A stretch of 64,000 bases of DNA from Bradyrhizobium sp. 149 (GCF_023073915.1 NZ_JADPKK010000022.1:62001-126000), one strand, 5' to 3'; shown: positions 18,587 to 27,515, counted from the first letter of the stretch. Numbers and translations are program-made. Notes: generated from the sequence alone by a model not told the origin.

Positions 18587-18952
18587 TCACGCGCTCGCGG
18601 GCACCTGGTCCAGAAATCCCGTGATGCTCCTGATCCGCCCGTCCTTCAGCACGGCGAAATCCGTCCCCTTGATCGGGCTGTCGACGCCGTCGGGGCCGAG
18701 GCCCCAGCTGAAGCGGACATGATCGCCGTAGCCATTGGGCTCGCCGATCAGCTTGAACTTGAAGTCCGGAAAGCGCTGCTGCACGCCTGCAATCAGCGCA
18801 TCGATGCCGTCATGGCCGTCGCCCTTCATCAGCGGATCGACATAGTTCGCATCCGCCGCCCAGTCCTCGCTGAGCAATTCGCGACGGCGGCCGGCGGCGC
18901 GCTCGTTCCAGAGATCGATGTAGCGGCGGGCGATGGTGATGGGGTCAGTCAT
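18587..18952 (-). CDS. SnoaL-like / nuclear transport factor 2-fold protein
   Basis: A 121-residue single-domain protein with the cone-shaped NTF2 fold: an N-terminal helix ITIARRYIDLWNERAAGR, ANYVDPLMKGDGHDGIDALI and FPDFKFKLIGEPNGYGDHV. It ends in GTDFAVLKDGRIRSITGFLD. Members include polyketide cyclases, ester cyclases and many proteins of unknown activity. It is transcribed toward the amidohydrolase with a dispersed repeat between them. Its substrate cannot be inferred. Confidence 0.8.
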   Translation of the reverse strand: MTDPITIARRYIDLWNERAAGRRRELLSEDWAADANYVDPLMKGDGHDGIDALIAGVQQRFPDFKFKLIGEPNGYGDHVRFSWGLGPDGVDSPIKGTDFAVLKDGRIRSITGFLDQVPASA

Positions 18953-19062
18953 TGTCGTCTCCTTCGATGGCGCCGTGTTGTTCGGCTGACCTGACTATCG
19001 AAGGTTCACGCGCGCTGATCGATTACCTCTGAGGTCATCAGCGCGCGTGAATTCCTGCGAGC

Positions 19063-19413
19063 TTACTTGGCTGCGGTGACCATGATTTCGACGGTGTATT
19101 GTGCCGCCGCGAGCTTGGCTTCGACGGTGGCGCGTGCCGGGGTGTTGCCGGGCGAGACCCAGGCGTCCCACACCGCGTTCATCTCGCCAAACGTCTTCAT
19201 GTCGCTGATGTAGATCGTGGCCGAGAGCAGCTTCGACTTGTCGGTGCCGGCCTTGGCGAGATGGCTGTCGATGGTCGCCAGGATGTCCTGGGTCTGCTTC
19301 GTCACGCTTTCACCGGCCGCGTTGTTGGCGACGACACCGGCGAGATAGACGGTGTTGCCGTGCACGACGACCTGGCTCATGCGCGGGCCGGTTTCAAGAC
19401 GCTGAATGCTCAT
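19063..19413 (-). CDS. RidA family (YjgF) protein
   Basis: A 116-residue RidA/YER057c/UK114 family member. It contains the pattern LAGVVANNAAGESVTKQTQDILATIDSHL, then LLSATIYISDMKTFGEMNAVWDAWV and NTPARATVEAKLA, which holds the conserved Arg. Archetypal RidA proteins deaminate reactive enamine/imine intermediates as trimers in the cytosol. The ATG at 19413 follows AAAGGAGACCCCA. A longer upstream reading is unlikely. It is not an exact RidA archetype, so its own activity may differ. Confidence 0.88.
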   Translation of the reverse strand: MSIQRLETGPRMSQVVVHGNTVYLAGVVANNAAGESVTKQTQDILATIDSHLAKAGTDKSKLLSATIYISDMKTFGEMNAVWDAWVSPGNTPARATVEAKLAAAQYTVEIMVTAAK

Positions 19414-19527
19414 TGGGGTCTCCTTTGAATGGCGGCCCTGTCTAGCGCAGCGGCCTGCTCCGTGCCACCCCGGGCACGCATGCGTTGTCCGCGGCGCATG
19501 CGTCGCCGGCAATACCTGCGCCGCGCT

Positions 19528-20448
19528 TCAAGGAAACTGGCCGAAGAACGTCCAGATCGTCTCGGCGCCGTCGATGTCGCCGTTCTGCGTCCCGAGCAAG
19601 CTGGCTGCGACCTTCGGGAAGCGGGCATCCGGAGCGAATCCGGGCATGCGGTGACCGCCCTGATTAATGCGATAGAGCACGACGTCGTGCCCCCTAGGAC
19701 AGCGCGAGGAGATCCGTGTCACCGTGGACTGGTCTGCGGGCGTCCTGTCGGGCAGATCGGTCATGTCGGAATCTTCGGTCTCGCACCCGTTGAGCTTGCG
19801 CCAGAACGCAAGCGTCTCCTCGGTGGACCAGAACCCGTCTGCGGCATAATAGCTCGATCCGCGGCCGCCCTCGTAGGGGACCAGCGGGTCGGCCGTGCCG
19901 TTCATCAGCAGCATCGGCAGCGGCCGCGACGGATGGCAGGTGACGGCGGCCTCATCAGTGAGATTCATGATCACGCTCGCGCCGGCGGCAAACAGATCGG
20001 CACGGGCGCAGACAAGCGTCATCGCCATGGCGCCGCCATTGGAGATGCCGGTGACATAGACGCGGCGAGGGTCGGCGGTGCCGTTCGTCACCAGCTTCTC
20101 GACCAGCTTTGCGATGAAGGCGACGTCGTCGGTGCCTGCGGGCGGACCACGAAGCGCGGGTCCAGCTTTCGTTCTCGCATCGGCCCATGCGTGGTTGAGG
20201 CCATCAGGAAAGACCACGGCAAACCCTTCGCGCTTTGCGATCTGCGGCCACGCCGTCCGCGTCATCATGTCGGCGCCGCGCTGGGTCTTGCCATGCAGCA
20301 CGACCACGAGCGGCACCAGCCGCTTCGCCGGCAATTGCACGGTGTAGGACCGCTTCACGCCGTCGATGTCGATCGTATCGGCGGACGCAGCCGAAGCGGC
20401 GGCGGCCAATGCCGCAACAAACGCCGCGATGCGCATCCGCCGCCGCAT
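19528..20448 (-). CDS. Secreted PHB depolymerase-like alpha/beta hydrolase
   Basis: A 306-residue alpha/beta hydrolase of the LpqC/poly(3-hydroxybutyrate) depolymerase group. The signal peptide is MRRRMRIAAFVAALAAAASA. The strand-loop LVVVLHGKTQRGADMM forms the oxyanion region and the nucleophile elbow is VTGISNGGAMA (Ser in G-I-S-N-G). The acid is in LLMNGTADPLVPYEGG and the His in INQGGHRMPG. The start lies four bases from the stop of the FAD dehydrogenase on the same strand, so the two are co-transcribed. The natural ester substrate is not evident. Confidence 0.85.
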   Translation of the reverse strand: MRRRMRIAAFVAALAAAASAASADTIDIDGVKRSYTVQLPAKRLVPLVVVLHGKTQRGADMMTRTAWPQIAKREGFAVVFPDGLNHAWADARTKAGPALRGPPAGTDDVAFIAKLVEKLVTNGTADPRRVYVTGISNGGAMAMTLVCARADLFAAGASVIMNLTDEAAVTCHPSRPLPMLLMNGTADPLVPYEGGRGSSYYAADGFWSTEETLAFWRKLNGCETEDSDMTDLPDRTPADQSTVTRISSRCPRGHDVVLYRINQGGHRMPGFAPDARFPKVAASLLGTQNGDIDGAETIWTFFGQFP

Positions 20449-20451
20449 GAT

Positions 20452-22134
20452 CTAGCCGACCGCCTTCGCCGCGGCGCGGCCCGCATTGCGGCCCGAGAAC
20501 AGGCAGCCGCCGAGGAACGTGCCTTCCAGCGAGCGATAGCCGTGCACGCCGCCGCCGCCGAAGCCGGCGGCTTCGCCCACTGCATAGAGGCCCGGAATGA
20601 CGCTTCCCTCCTCGCCGAACACGCGCGAAGCGAGGTCGGTCTCGAAACCGCCCAGCGTCTTGCGGGTGAGGATGTTGAGCTTGACCGCGATCAGCGGTCC
20701 TTGCGCGGGATCGAGGATGCGGTGCGGGGAGGCGGTGCGGATCAGTCTGTCGCCGATATAGCGCCGCGCATTGTGGATGTTCATCACCTGCGCGTCCTTG
20801 ACGTAAGGATTGGCGATCTCACGGTCGCGCGCCTCGATCTGCATCCTGATGTGCTCGAGCTTGAGGAGGTCGCTGCCGGCCAGCTTGTTCATGGCCGCAA
20901 CGAGATCCTCGATCTTGTCGCGCACGATGAAGTCGACACCATGGCTTTTGAACGCTTCCACCGGCGCCGGCGCGCCCTTGTTGGTGGCGCGCTTGATTGT
21001 CATGCGCCAGCTCTTGCCGGTCAGATCGGGGTTCTGCTCCGAGCCCGACAGCGCAAACTCCTTCTTGATGATGCTCTGGGTCAGGATGAACCAGGAATAA
21101 TCATAGCCGGTGGACATGATGTATTGCAGCTGGCCGAGCGTGTCGGAGCCCGGGAAGAGCGGCGCCGGCAATCGCGTGCCGGTGGCGTCGAACCACATCG
21201 AGGAGGGGCCAGGCAGGATGCGGATGCCGTGGCGCGGCCAGATCGGATTCCAATTCTGGATGCCTTCGACATAATGCCACATGCGGTCGCGGTTGATCAG
21301 CCGCGCGCCGGATTTCTCGGTGATGCCGATCATGCGGCCGTCGACATGCTCGGGCACGCCGGAGATCATGAATTTCGGCGGCGTGCCGAGCCGCTTCGGC
21401 CAGTTCTGCCGCACCAGCTCGTGATTGCCGCCGATGCCGCCGGAGGCCACGATCACGGCTTGCGCCTTCAACGCAAACTCGCCGACGACGCTGCGCGACG
21501 AACTCTTGCCGCGCTCGACATCGTCGGGAGCGAGAACGGCGCCGCTGACGCCATCCACCGTGCCGTTGGTGATCGAGAGCGCATCGACGCGGTGGCGGAA
21601 CCGGAAGCTCAGCCGCCCGCTTCTGACGGCCTCGCGCGCGCGGCGCTCGAACGGCTCGACGATGCCGGGCCCGGTGCCCCAGGTGACATGAAAGCGCGGC
21701 ACCGAATTGCCGTGGCCCATCGCGTCATAGCCGCCGCGCTCGGCCCAGCCGACCACGGGGAAGATGCGATGGCCCATCGCGCGCAGCCAGGCGCGCTTCT
21801 CGCCGGCCGCGAACGCCACATAGGCCTCGGCCCATTGGCGCGGCCAGAAATCCTCGTCGCGATCGAAGCCGGCGGTGCCGAGCCAGTCCTGCATCGCAAG
21901 CTCGTAGGAGTCCTTGATGCCGAGCCGGCGCTGCTCCGGCGAATCGACCAGGAACAATCCGCCGAACGACCAGAATGCCTGGCCGCCGAGCGACTGCTCG
22001 CCCTCCTGGTCGACCACGATCACGCGCTTGCCTGCGTCCGCGATCTCGGTCGCAGCCACGAGGCCCGACAGTCCTGCGCCGACAACGACGACGTCCGTCT
22101 CTTCAGCCAATTGTTTAGCGACGTGTTGAGCCAT
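20452..22134 (-). CDS. FAD-binding dehydrogenase (fumarate reductase/ketosteroid dehydrogenase fold)
   Basis: A 560-residue flavoprotein. The dinucleotide-binding fold is DVVVVGAGLSGLVAATEIADAGKRVIVVDQE near residue 15, a second FAD segment is AVIVASGGIGGNHELV, and the C-terminal GLYAVGEAAGFGGGGVHGYRSLEGTFLGGCLFSGRNAG closes the flavin site. This layout is that of the 3-ketosteroid-1-dehydrogenase / flavocytochrome c group. The ATG at 22134 follows GGAGGGGGAGACAC. The substrate is unknown. It is co-directional with the downstream esterase gene, four bases away. Confidence 0.87.
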   Translation of the reverse strand: MAQHVAKQLAEETDVVVVGAGLSGLVAATEIADAGKRVIVVDQEGEQSLGGQAFWSFGGLFLVDSPEQRRLGIKDSYELAMQDWLGTAGFDRDEDFWPRQWAEAYVAFAAGEKRAWLRAMGHRIFPVVGWAERGGYDAMGHGNSVPRFHVTWGTGPGIVEPFERRAREAVRSGRLSFRFRHRVDALSITNGTVDGVSGAVLAPDDVERGKSSSRSVVGEFALKAQAVIVASGGIGGNHELVRQNWPKRLGTPPKFMISGVPEHVDGRMIGITEKSGARLINRDRMWHYVEGIQNWNPIWPRHGIRILPGPSSMWFDATGTRLPAPLFPGSDTLGQLQYIMSTGYDYSWFILTQSIIKKEFALSGSEQNPDLTGKSWRMTIKRATNKGAPAPVEAFKSHGVDFIVRDKIEDLVAAMNKLAGSDLLKLEHIRMQIEARDREIANPYVKDAQVMNIHNARRYIGDRLIRTASPHRILDPAQGPLIAVKLNILTRKTLGGFETDLASRVFGEEGSVIPGLYAVGEAAGFGGGGVHGYRSLEGTFLGGCLFSGRNAGRAAAKAVG

Positions 22135-22399
22135 GTGTCTCCCCCTCCACAGGTTCCCCCCTGTAGTTGCCCGGATTGAAGCCAGCGGTTGCAACTGAGA
22201 TCAAGAGTGTGGCGCGTAAGACATCGTTAACTTGTTCCACTTCGGGATAAAGACCGGCTGAGTGCAGCGCGGGCGCAACACTGGATTTGAATTTGTTTTG
22301 AGCGAGCCGGCATGCCTAGACAAAACCGCGGTTACGACAGACCCTAGCAGGGCATCACCACCTGACACGCAGATTCGAATTCGACTGGGGCGGGGGATA

Positions 22400-22870
22400 A
22401 TGAAGTTTCTGACGGGGTTGCTCGCGGCGGTTCTCCTGATCGCGAGCATGGGGGCTTCTCACGCGGTGGTCCGGATCGCGGATGACCGCGGCGGCCGGAT
22501 TGGAACCTACGTCGACAGATACCAGGATCTGCGACAATCAGGCGATACCGTCATCATCGACGGCCTCTGCGCCTCGGCCTGCACCATCGTCCTCGGCGCC
22601 ATCCCGCATGACCGTATCTGCGTGACGTCGCACGCGACACTGGGCTTCCACGCCGCCTGGGACTTCGGCAGCAACGGCCGCGCCGTCACCAATTCCGAAG
22701 CGACCCAGATGCTCTACGCGATGTATCCATCGCAGGTGAAGCGCTGGATCATGCAGCGCGGCGGCCTCACCCCGCATATGCTCTTCCTGAAGGGCAGGCA
22801 GCTCCAGGCCATGTACAAGCCCTGCTACCTCGACGCGCAGGCCTCGGCCAACAAGCCGTCGTCGCGGTAG
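22400..22870 (+). CDS. Secreted COG3904-like (ClpP-fold) protein
   Basis: A 156-residue exported protein with a signal peptide (MKFLTGLLAAVLLIASMGASHA). The core VIIDGLCASACTIVLGAIPHDRICVTSHATLGFHAAW resembles the predicted periplasmic COG3904 group, distantly related to ClpP/crotonase folds; the Ser in CASACT is at the position of a ClpP nucleophile. A C-terminal cysteine (MYKPCYLD) and the paired cysteines near the motif could form disulfides. The start follows GGGGGATA. Proteolytic activity has not been shown for this group to my knowledge. Confidence 0.7.
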   Translation: MKFLTGLLAAVLLIASMGASHAVVRIADDRGGRIGTYVDRYQDLRQSGDTVIIDGLCASACTIVLGAIPHDRICVTSHATLGFHAAWDFGSNGRAVTNSEATQMLYAMYPSQVKRWIMQRGGLTPHMLFLKGRQLQAMYKPCYLDAQASANKPSSR

Positions 22871-22907
22871 GCTCGCGGGGTCGCTCGCTTCATTCAACGC
22901 TGATTTT

Positions 22908-22995
22908 GCGTCATGGCCGGGCTTGTCCCGGCCATCCACGTTTCTTGGGCCGGGCGAGAAAGTACGTGGATGCGCGGGACAGGCCCGGGCATGAC
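22908..22995. repeat. Palindromic intergenic repeat (CGTCATGGCCGGG family)
   Basis: The left arm CGTCATGGCCGGGCTTGTCC and the right arm GGACAGGCCCGGGCATGACG are near-perfect inverted copies, with an inner ATCCACGT/ACGTGGAT pair. It sits between the COG3904-like gene and the small membrane protein upstream of SCO. Confidence 0.88.
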
Positions 22996-23091
22996 GGAGA
23001 ACCTCCGCACCACCTGATCTCCCGCCGCGCTTGCCCGGTCCCGCCCCAGCGCCTATTTGAGAGGCAGGGAACCCTTCACCCGATCGTTGTC

Positions 23092-23286
23092 ATGGCTCAA
23101 CCACTGCACCCCGCGCATCCTGTATCGGACAATTCGCCCACTGCCGGCCGGACCCCGTTCGTGCTGCTGTTGGCAGGTGCCGGCGTCGGCGGTCTGGTTG
23201 TGCTCGGCGCGCTCGCGCTCTGGTTCCACTACGGCAGCCAGGTGTTCTTCGAAATGATCAGGACCGGTTTTGCCGCCTGCTTCTGA
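23092..23286 (+). CDS. Small single-span membrane protein upstream of SCO
   Basis: A 64-residue protein with one hydrophobic segment (FVLLLAGAGVGGLVVLGALALWFHYGS) preceded by a polar, proline-containing N-terminus and ending in MIRTGFAACF with a penultimate cysteine. It starts 22 bases before the SCO gene in the same direction, so co-expression is likely. A role in copper delivery to cytochrome oxidase is a guess from context alone. Confidence 0.6.
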   Translation: MAQPLHPAHPVSDNSPTAGRTPFVLLLAGAGVGGLVVLGALALWFHYGSQVFFEMIRTGFAACF

Positions 23287-23308
23287 CCCGACAGGAAGTT
23301 TTCCGCCC

Positions 23309-23899
23309 ATGAGCCCCGCCGCCCGTCCGCTGGTGATCGCGACCGCCTTCGCCGCAAGCCTCGTCGTCGGGCTGCTGATCGTCTTCTGGGCCATGGGTGG
23401 GGTCAGCAAGGTGGCGCAGCCGGCGGCGATCGGCGGCCCGTTCCAGCTCACCGACCAGAACGGCAAGGCCGTCACCGACAAGAACCTGAAGGGGAAGCCG
23501 ACCCTGATCTTCTTCGGCTACACCCATTGCCCCGATGTCTGCCCGACCTCGCTGTTCGAGATCTCGGAAGTGCTGCGCGCGCTGGGCAAGGACGCCGACA
23601 AGGTCAATGCGGTCTTCATCTCGGTCGACCCCGAGCGCGATACGCCGGCGACGATGAAGGATTATCTGTCGAGCTTCGACCCGCACCTCGAAGGCCTCAG
23701 CGGCGATCCCGCCGAGACCGCCAAGGTGATCACCTCCTACCGGGTCTACGCCAAGAAGGTCCCGACCAAGGACGGCGACTACACCATGGACCACACCGCG
23801 CTGATCTATCTGATGGACCGCGACGGCCGCTTCGTCTCGCCGTTCAACCTGAAGCGCACGCCGGAAGAGGCCGCGGTGGAGTTGAAGCGGTATCTGTAG
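23309..23899 (+). CDS. SCO1/SenC family copper chaperone for cytochrome oxidase
   Basis: A 196-residue membrane-anchored thioredoxin-fold protein. After one N-terminal transmembrane helix (VIATAFAASLVVGLLIVFWAM), the copper-binding CPDVC motif (Cys74, Cys78) and His162 in TMDHTALIYLMD are all in place. LIFFGYTHCPDVCPTSL and VFISVDPERDTP are family hallmarks. It acts in the periplasm in assembly of the CuA centre of cytochrome c oxidase. The start at 23309 follows AGGAAG. The coxB gene at the right edge of the window is a plausible client. Confidence 0.92.
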   Translation: MSPAARPLVIATAFAASLVVGLLIVFWAMGGVSKVAQPAAIGGPFQLTDQNGKAVTDKNLKGKPTLIFFGYTHCPDVCPTSLFEISEVLRALGKDADKVNAVFISVDPERDTPATMKDYLSSFDPHLEGLSGDPAETAKVITSYRVYAKKVPTKDGDYTMDHTALIYLMDRDGRFVSPFNLKRTPEEAAVELKRYL

Positions 23900-23990
23900 G
23901 CTCCCCTATGAACCGCAATCCTGCTCGCGTTCCCGGCCGGATGGGCTATAAGGCCTTCCGATCTCAACGAAATTCGTTCATTTTCAGCCG

Positions 23991-24926
23991 ATGGCTCCAT
24001 CGCAACAGGCGAAATCGTCCAAATCCGCCCGTGGCTTGCTGACCGGGCTGGTCGTCGGCGTTTGCCTGGTCGCGGGCCTAGCCGGCGCCAGAGCGCAGGC
24101 CCCGGCCAAGCAACCCCCAGCGGCCCCCCAAGCGACGCCGCAGGTCGCGCCGCAAGCCGCCCCGCAGGCGGTGCCGGGCTTCTGGGACCCGCGGCGGCGG
24201 CCGGAGCGGCCGGACCTGTCACGCCTGACCGTGATCCGCTTCCTGACCGAGACTGACTATCCGCCGTTCAACTACACCGGCGCCGACGGCAATCCGGCCG
24301 GCTTCAACGTCGACCTCGCCCGCGCGCTGTGCGAGGAGATCAAGGTCACCTGCACGGTGCAGATGCGCCGCTTCGAGACATTGGTCGATGCGCTCGCCTC
24401 CAACCGGGGCGATGCCATCATCGCCTCGATGGCGGTGAGTCCGCAGCTGCGCGCCCGCGTCGACTTCACGGATCCCTATTACCGCGTGCCGGCGCGCTTC
24501 GCCTCGCGCAAGGACGCGGTGATGCCGGAGATCCGGCCCGAATATCTGGAGGGCAAGAAGGTCGGCGTCATCGCCGGATCCGCGCATGAAGCCTATCTCA
24601 AGGCGATGTTCACCGACGCCGAGCTGCACCCCTATCCCAACGACGAGGCCATGCGCGGCGCCCTACGCAAGGGCGAGGTCGACTTCATCTTTGGCGACGC
24701 CATCGCGCTGGCGTTCTGGATCAACGGCACCGATTCCGGCGATTGCTGCGCCTTCTCCGGCGGTCCCTTCGTCGAGAGCCGCTTCTTCGGCGAAGGCATC
24801 GGCATCGCCGTTCGCAAGGGCAACGACGTGCTGCGCCAGGCCCTGAACTGGGCGATGTTCCGCGTCTGGGAAAAGGGCCGCTATACCGATCTGTGGCTGC
24901 GGTATTTCTCGGTGAGCCCGTTTTAG
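23991..24926 (+). CDS. Family 3 extracellular solute-binding protein
   Basis: A 311-residue exported type II periplasmic binding protein. A signal peptide (LLTGLVVGVCLVAGLAGARAQ) is followed by a proline/alanine/glutamine-rich linker (roughly 36-62). The binding domain begins IRFLTETDYPPFNYTGADGNPAGFNVDLARALCEE. VDFTDPYYRVPARF and GKKVGVIAGSAHEAYL are typical of polar amino-acid binding proteins. No permease or ATPase gene is adjacent, so it is an orphan here. The linker is longer than usual and could extend the domain from the membrane or wall. Confidence 0.85.
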   Translation: MAPSQQAKSSKSARGLLTGLVVGVCLVAGLAGARAQAPAKQPPAAPQATPQVAPQAAPQAVPGFWDPRRRPERPDLSRLTVIRFLTETDYPPFNYTGADGNPAGFNVDLARALCEEIKVTCTVQMRRFETLVDALASNRGDAIIASMAVSPQLRARVDFTDPYYRVPARFASRKDAVMPEIRPEYLEGKKVGVIAGSAHEAYLKAMFTDAELHPYPNDEAMRGALRKGEVDFIFGDAIALAFWINGTDSGDCCAFSGGPFVESRFFGEGIGIAVRKGNDVLRQALNWAMFRVWEKGRYTDLWLRYFSVSPF

Positions 24927-24943
24927 CTTCGCTGCCTCCTTGT

Positions 24944-25030
24944 CGTCATTGCGAGGAGCGCAGCGACGAAGCAATCCAGAGTGCTTCCGCGGAAAGATTC
25001 TGGATTTGCTTCGCTTCGCTCGCAATGACG
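24944..25030. repeat. Palindromic intergenic repeat (CGTCATTGCGAG family), copy 1
   Basis: CGTCATTGCGAG at the left end and CTCGCAATGACG at the right end are exact inverted copies, with inner GAAGCAATCCAGA and TCTGGATTTGCTTC arms. It lies just before lysK. Other copies are at 42976 and 59720. Confidence 0.9.
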
Positions 25031-25109
25031 ATGGGTGCGGTTGCACCGTCTCGCAAAATTGCATTCTGCCCGGAAATCGCTATTTTCCGCGGCCCGGAGG
25101 CCTCTGTAG

Positions 25110-26753
25110 ATGTCCGTTATCGATCTTGCCGCGAATCCGAGCGACCTGCGTGCGCTCGCCGAACAATCCAACGCCTGGCCGTTCGAGCAGGCCAAGGCCA
25201 TTGTCGCGCGGCTGAAGAAAAGCCCGAAGGACGAGGTGCTGTTCGAGACCGGCTACGGCCCGTCCGGCCTGCCGCATATCGGCACCTTCGGCGAGGTCGC
25301 GCGCACCTCGATGGTGCGGCATGCGTTCCATGTGCTGACCGAAAACAAGATCAAGACGCGCCTGCTCGCGTTCTCCGACGACATGGACGGGTTTCGGAAA
25401 GTGCCCGACAACGTCCCGAACAAGGAGATGCTGGCTGCGCATCTCGGCAAGCCGCTGACGCGCGTGCCGGATCCGTTCTCCAACGAGTACCCGTCGTTCG
25501 GGCACCACAACAATGCCCGGCTGCGCGCGTTTCTGGATCATTTCGGCTTCGACTACGAATTCGCAAGCTCGACCGACTATTATACGTCCGGCCGTTTCGA
25601 CGCGACGCTGCTCAAGATGCTCGCGGCCTACGACAAGGTGATGGCGATCATTCTGCCGACACTCGGACCCGACCGCCGCGCGACCTATTCGCCGTTCCTC
25701 CCCATCAGCAAGACGACGGGCGTCGTGCTGCAGGTGCCGATGATCCGCCGCGACGTTGCGGCCGGCACGGTGACCTATGTCGATCCTGAGACCAACCAGG
25801 AAGTCGAGACGCCCGTCACCGGCGGCAACGTCAAGTGCCAATGGAAGGCCGACTGGGCGATGCGCTGGGTCGCGCTCGGCGTCGACTACGAGATGGCCGG
25901 CAAGGACCTGATCGACTCGGTCAAGCTCTCCGGTGCGATCGCGAGGGCGCTCGGCGCCACGCCGCCGGAGGGCTTCAACTACGAACTCTTCCTCGACGAC
26001 AAGGGCCAGAAGATCTCGAAGTCGAAGGGCAACGGCCTCACCATCGACGAATGGCTGCGCTACGCCTCGCCGGAATCGCTGTCGCTGTTCATGTATCGCG
26101 AGCCGAAGGCGGCCAAGCGGCTGTATTTCGACGTCATCCCGCGCAATGTCGACGACTACCAGCAATTCATCGACGGCTTTGCCAAGCAGGACGCCAAGCA
26201 GCAGCTCGGCAATCCCGTCTGGCATGTCCACAGCGGCCATCCGCCGAAGTTCGATATGCCCGTCACATTCCAGCTCCTGCTGACGCTGGTGTCGTCGTCG
26301 AATGCGGAGAATGCCGAGACGCTGTGGGGTTTTATTGGCCGCTACCGTCCCGGCGTGAGCCCGCAGACGCATCCCAAGCTCGATGCGATGGTCGGCTACG
26401 CCATCAACTACTACCGCGACTTCGTCGCGCCGACGAAGACGTTCCGCGAACCCACCGAGACCGAGCGCGCCGCGCTGCAGGATTTGCGAGATGCGTTGTC
26501 GCAGCTTCCGCAGGACGCATCGGCCGAGGACATCCAGAACGTCGTCTACGAGATCGGCCGCCGCGAGCCGTTCCTCGACCAGGTCAAGAAGGGCAAGGAC
26601 GGCCGTCCGGGCGTGACCCTCGACTGGTTCAACATGCTCTACCAGGTGCTGCTAGGCCAGGAAAAGGGCCCGCGCTTCGGCTCCTTTGTCGCGGTCTATG
26701 GCCTGCAGAACGCCGTCAACATGATCGACGGCGCGCTGGCGCGGAGTGCGTAG
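25110..26753 (+). CDS. lysK: Lysyl-tRNA synthetase, class I
   Basis: This enzyme charges tRNA-Lys. At 547 residues it carries class I signatures: GPSGLPHIGTFGEVART (HIGH-type) and GQKISKSKGNGLT (KMSKS-type). The surrounding AFSDDMDGFRKVPDNVP and KCQWKADWAMRW segments are those of archaeal-type LysRS. Most bacteria use class II LysS; the class I form is normal in Rhizobiales and other alphaproteobacteria. The start at 25110 lies after a palindromic repeat. The gene stands alone. Confidence 0.95.
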   Translation: MSVIDLAANPSDLRALAEQSNAWPFEQAKAIVARLKKSPKDEVLFETGYGPSGLPHIGTFGEVARTSMVRHAFHVLTENKIKTRLLAFSDDMDGFRKVPDNVPNKEMLAAHLGKPLTRVPDPFSNEYPSFGHHNNARLRAFLDHFGFDYEFASSTDYYTSGRFDATLLKMLAAYDKVMAIILPTLGPDRRATYSPFLPISKTTGVVLQVPMIRRDVAAGTVTYVDPETNQEVETPVTGGNVKCQWKADWAMRWVALGVDYEMAGKDLIDSVKLSGAIARALGATPPEGFNYELFLDDKGQKISKSKGNGLTIDEWLRYASPESLSLFMYREPKAAKRLYFDVIPRNVDDYQQFIDGFAKQDAKQQLGNPVWHVHSGHPPKFDMPVTFQLLLTLVSSSNAENAETLWGFIGRYRPGVSPQTHPKLDAMVGYAINYYRDFVAPTKTFREPTETERAALQDLRDALSQLPQDASAEDIQNVVYEIGRREPFLDQVKKGKDGRPGVTLDWFNMLYQVLLGQEKGPRFGSFVAVYGLQNAVNMIDGALARSA

Positions 26754-26766
26754 GTCCAAGACTCAC

Positions 26767-26869
26767 TGTCATCGTCCGCGAAGGCGGACGATCCAGTATT
26801 CCAGAGACCGCCGTGCCTGAACCGAGACGCCGCGGCGTACTGGATTCCCCGCCTTCGCGGGGAATGACA
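26767..26869. repeat. Palindromic intergenic repeat (TGTCAT...ATGACA family), copy 1
   Basis: The element begins TGTCATCGTCCGCGAAGGCG and ends CGCCTTCGCGGGGAATGACA. Inner GATCCAGTA and TACTGGAT arms pair with each other. It occupies the gap between lysK and the convergent S24-type repressor gene. A second, similar copy is at 48661. Confidence 0.88.
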
Positions 26870-26888
26870 TCGGAGTAGATGGCACGCC

Positions 26889-27515
26889 TCACTGGCTCGC
26901 CCACACGATCCTTGCGATCCACGCAATTTCGCTCGCCGCCATCGTCCGCTCGGCCTGTGCCGGATCGAGCGGCTGCAAATCCAGAACCTTTGCCGTGCGG
27001 CGCTTCAGCGTCGCCACCGTCAGCTCGCCCGCCTTCGTCTTCACCACGACGCGATCGCCTTTGCGGATCGGCGCGCTCGCTGAGACGAGGATGATGTCGC
27101 CGTCGCGATAGGAGGGCTGCAGCGCTTCGCCGGAAATCCGCAGCGCGAAGCTATGGTTGTCCTCGGCGGTGGGAAGCGCAAATTCGGTCCAGCCCTTGCC
27201 GATGGGAAAGCCGGTCTCGTCGAACGCGCCGCTTGCGCCCGCGAGCGCGAAGCCGAGCAGCGGCACCGAGCGGCCGTCACCCGCCTCGTCGCCGACCAGC
27301 CTGGCAAAGGTGCCGATCGATGAATCTGCCGCCGCCAGGGCTTTCGCGATCGATTCGGTCGAGGGCCAGCGCTCGCGGCCGTCGGAGGTGACGCGCTTGG
27401 ACTTGTTGAAGGTGGTGGGATCGAGCCCGGCGCGCTTGGCCAGGCCCGACGGTGACAGGCCGGCGCGCTCCGCCAGCCGATCCAGTGCGCCCCAGATCTG
27501 GTTGTGGGAGAGCAT
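26889..27515 (-). CDS. Helix-turn-helix repressor with S24/LexA-like domain lacking the usual serine
   Basis: About 208 residues from the ATG at 27515, with other in-frame starts upstream. The N-terminal DNA-binding part is IWGALDRLAERAGLSPSGLAKRAGLDPTTFNKSKR. The C-terminal half has the S24 fold, SGEALQPSYRDGDIILVSASAPIRKGDRVVVKTKAGELTV. In active LexA-like proteins the serine lies in a GDSM-P motif; here GEAL-P has alanine, so self-cleavage is not expected. It is divergent from the DUF952 and pyrD genes, with an inverted repeat between them. It probably acts as a ligand- or partner-controlled repressor. Confidence 0.78.
   Translation of the reverse strand: MLSHNQIWGALDRLAERAGLSPSGLAKRAGLDPTTFNKSKRVTSDGRERWPSTESIAKALAAADSSIGTFARLVGDEAGDGRSVPLLGFALAGASGAFDETGFPIGKGWTEFALPTAEDNHSFALRISGEALQPSYRDGDIILVSASAPIRKGDRVVVKTKAGELTVATLKRRTAKVLDLQPLDPAQAERTMAASEIAWIARIVWASQ

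Noticed and set aside
19429..22179. A 916-codon frame opposite the esterase and FAD dehydrogenase
   Set aside because: The real genes on the minus strand have full catalytic motifs and ribosome sites. The opposite frame has none.
22201..22449. An 82-codon minus-strand frame in the gap after the FAD dehydrogenase
   Set aside because: It runs across the ribosome site and signal peptide of the COG3904-like gene in antisense and shows no conserved pattern.
25110..26753. Class I LysRS as a sign of horizontal transfer
   Set aside because: Class I LysRS is the normal form in Rhizobiales, and the gene composition matches its neighbours.
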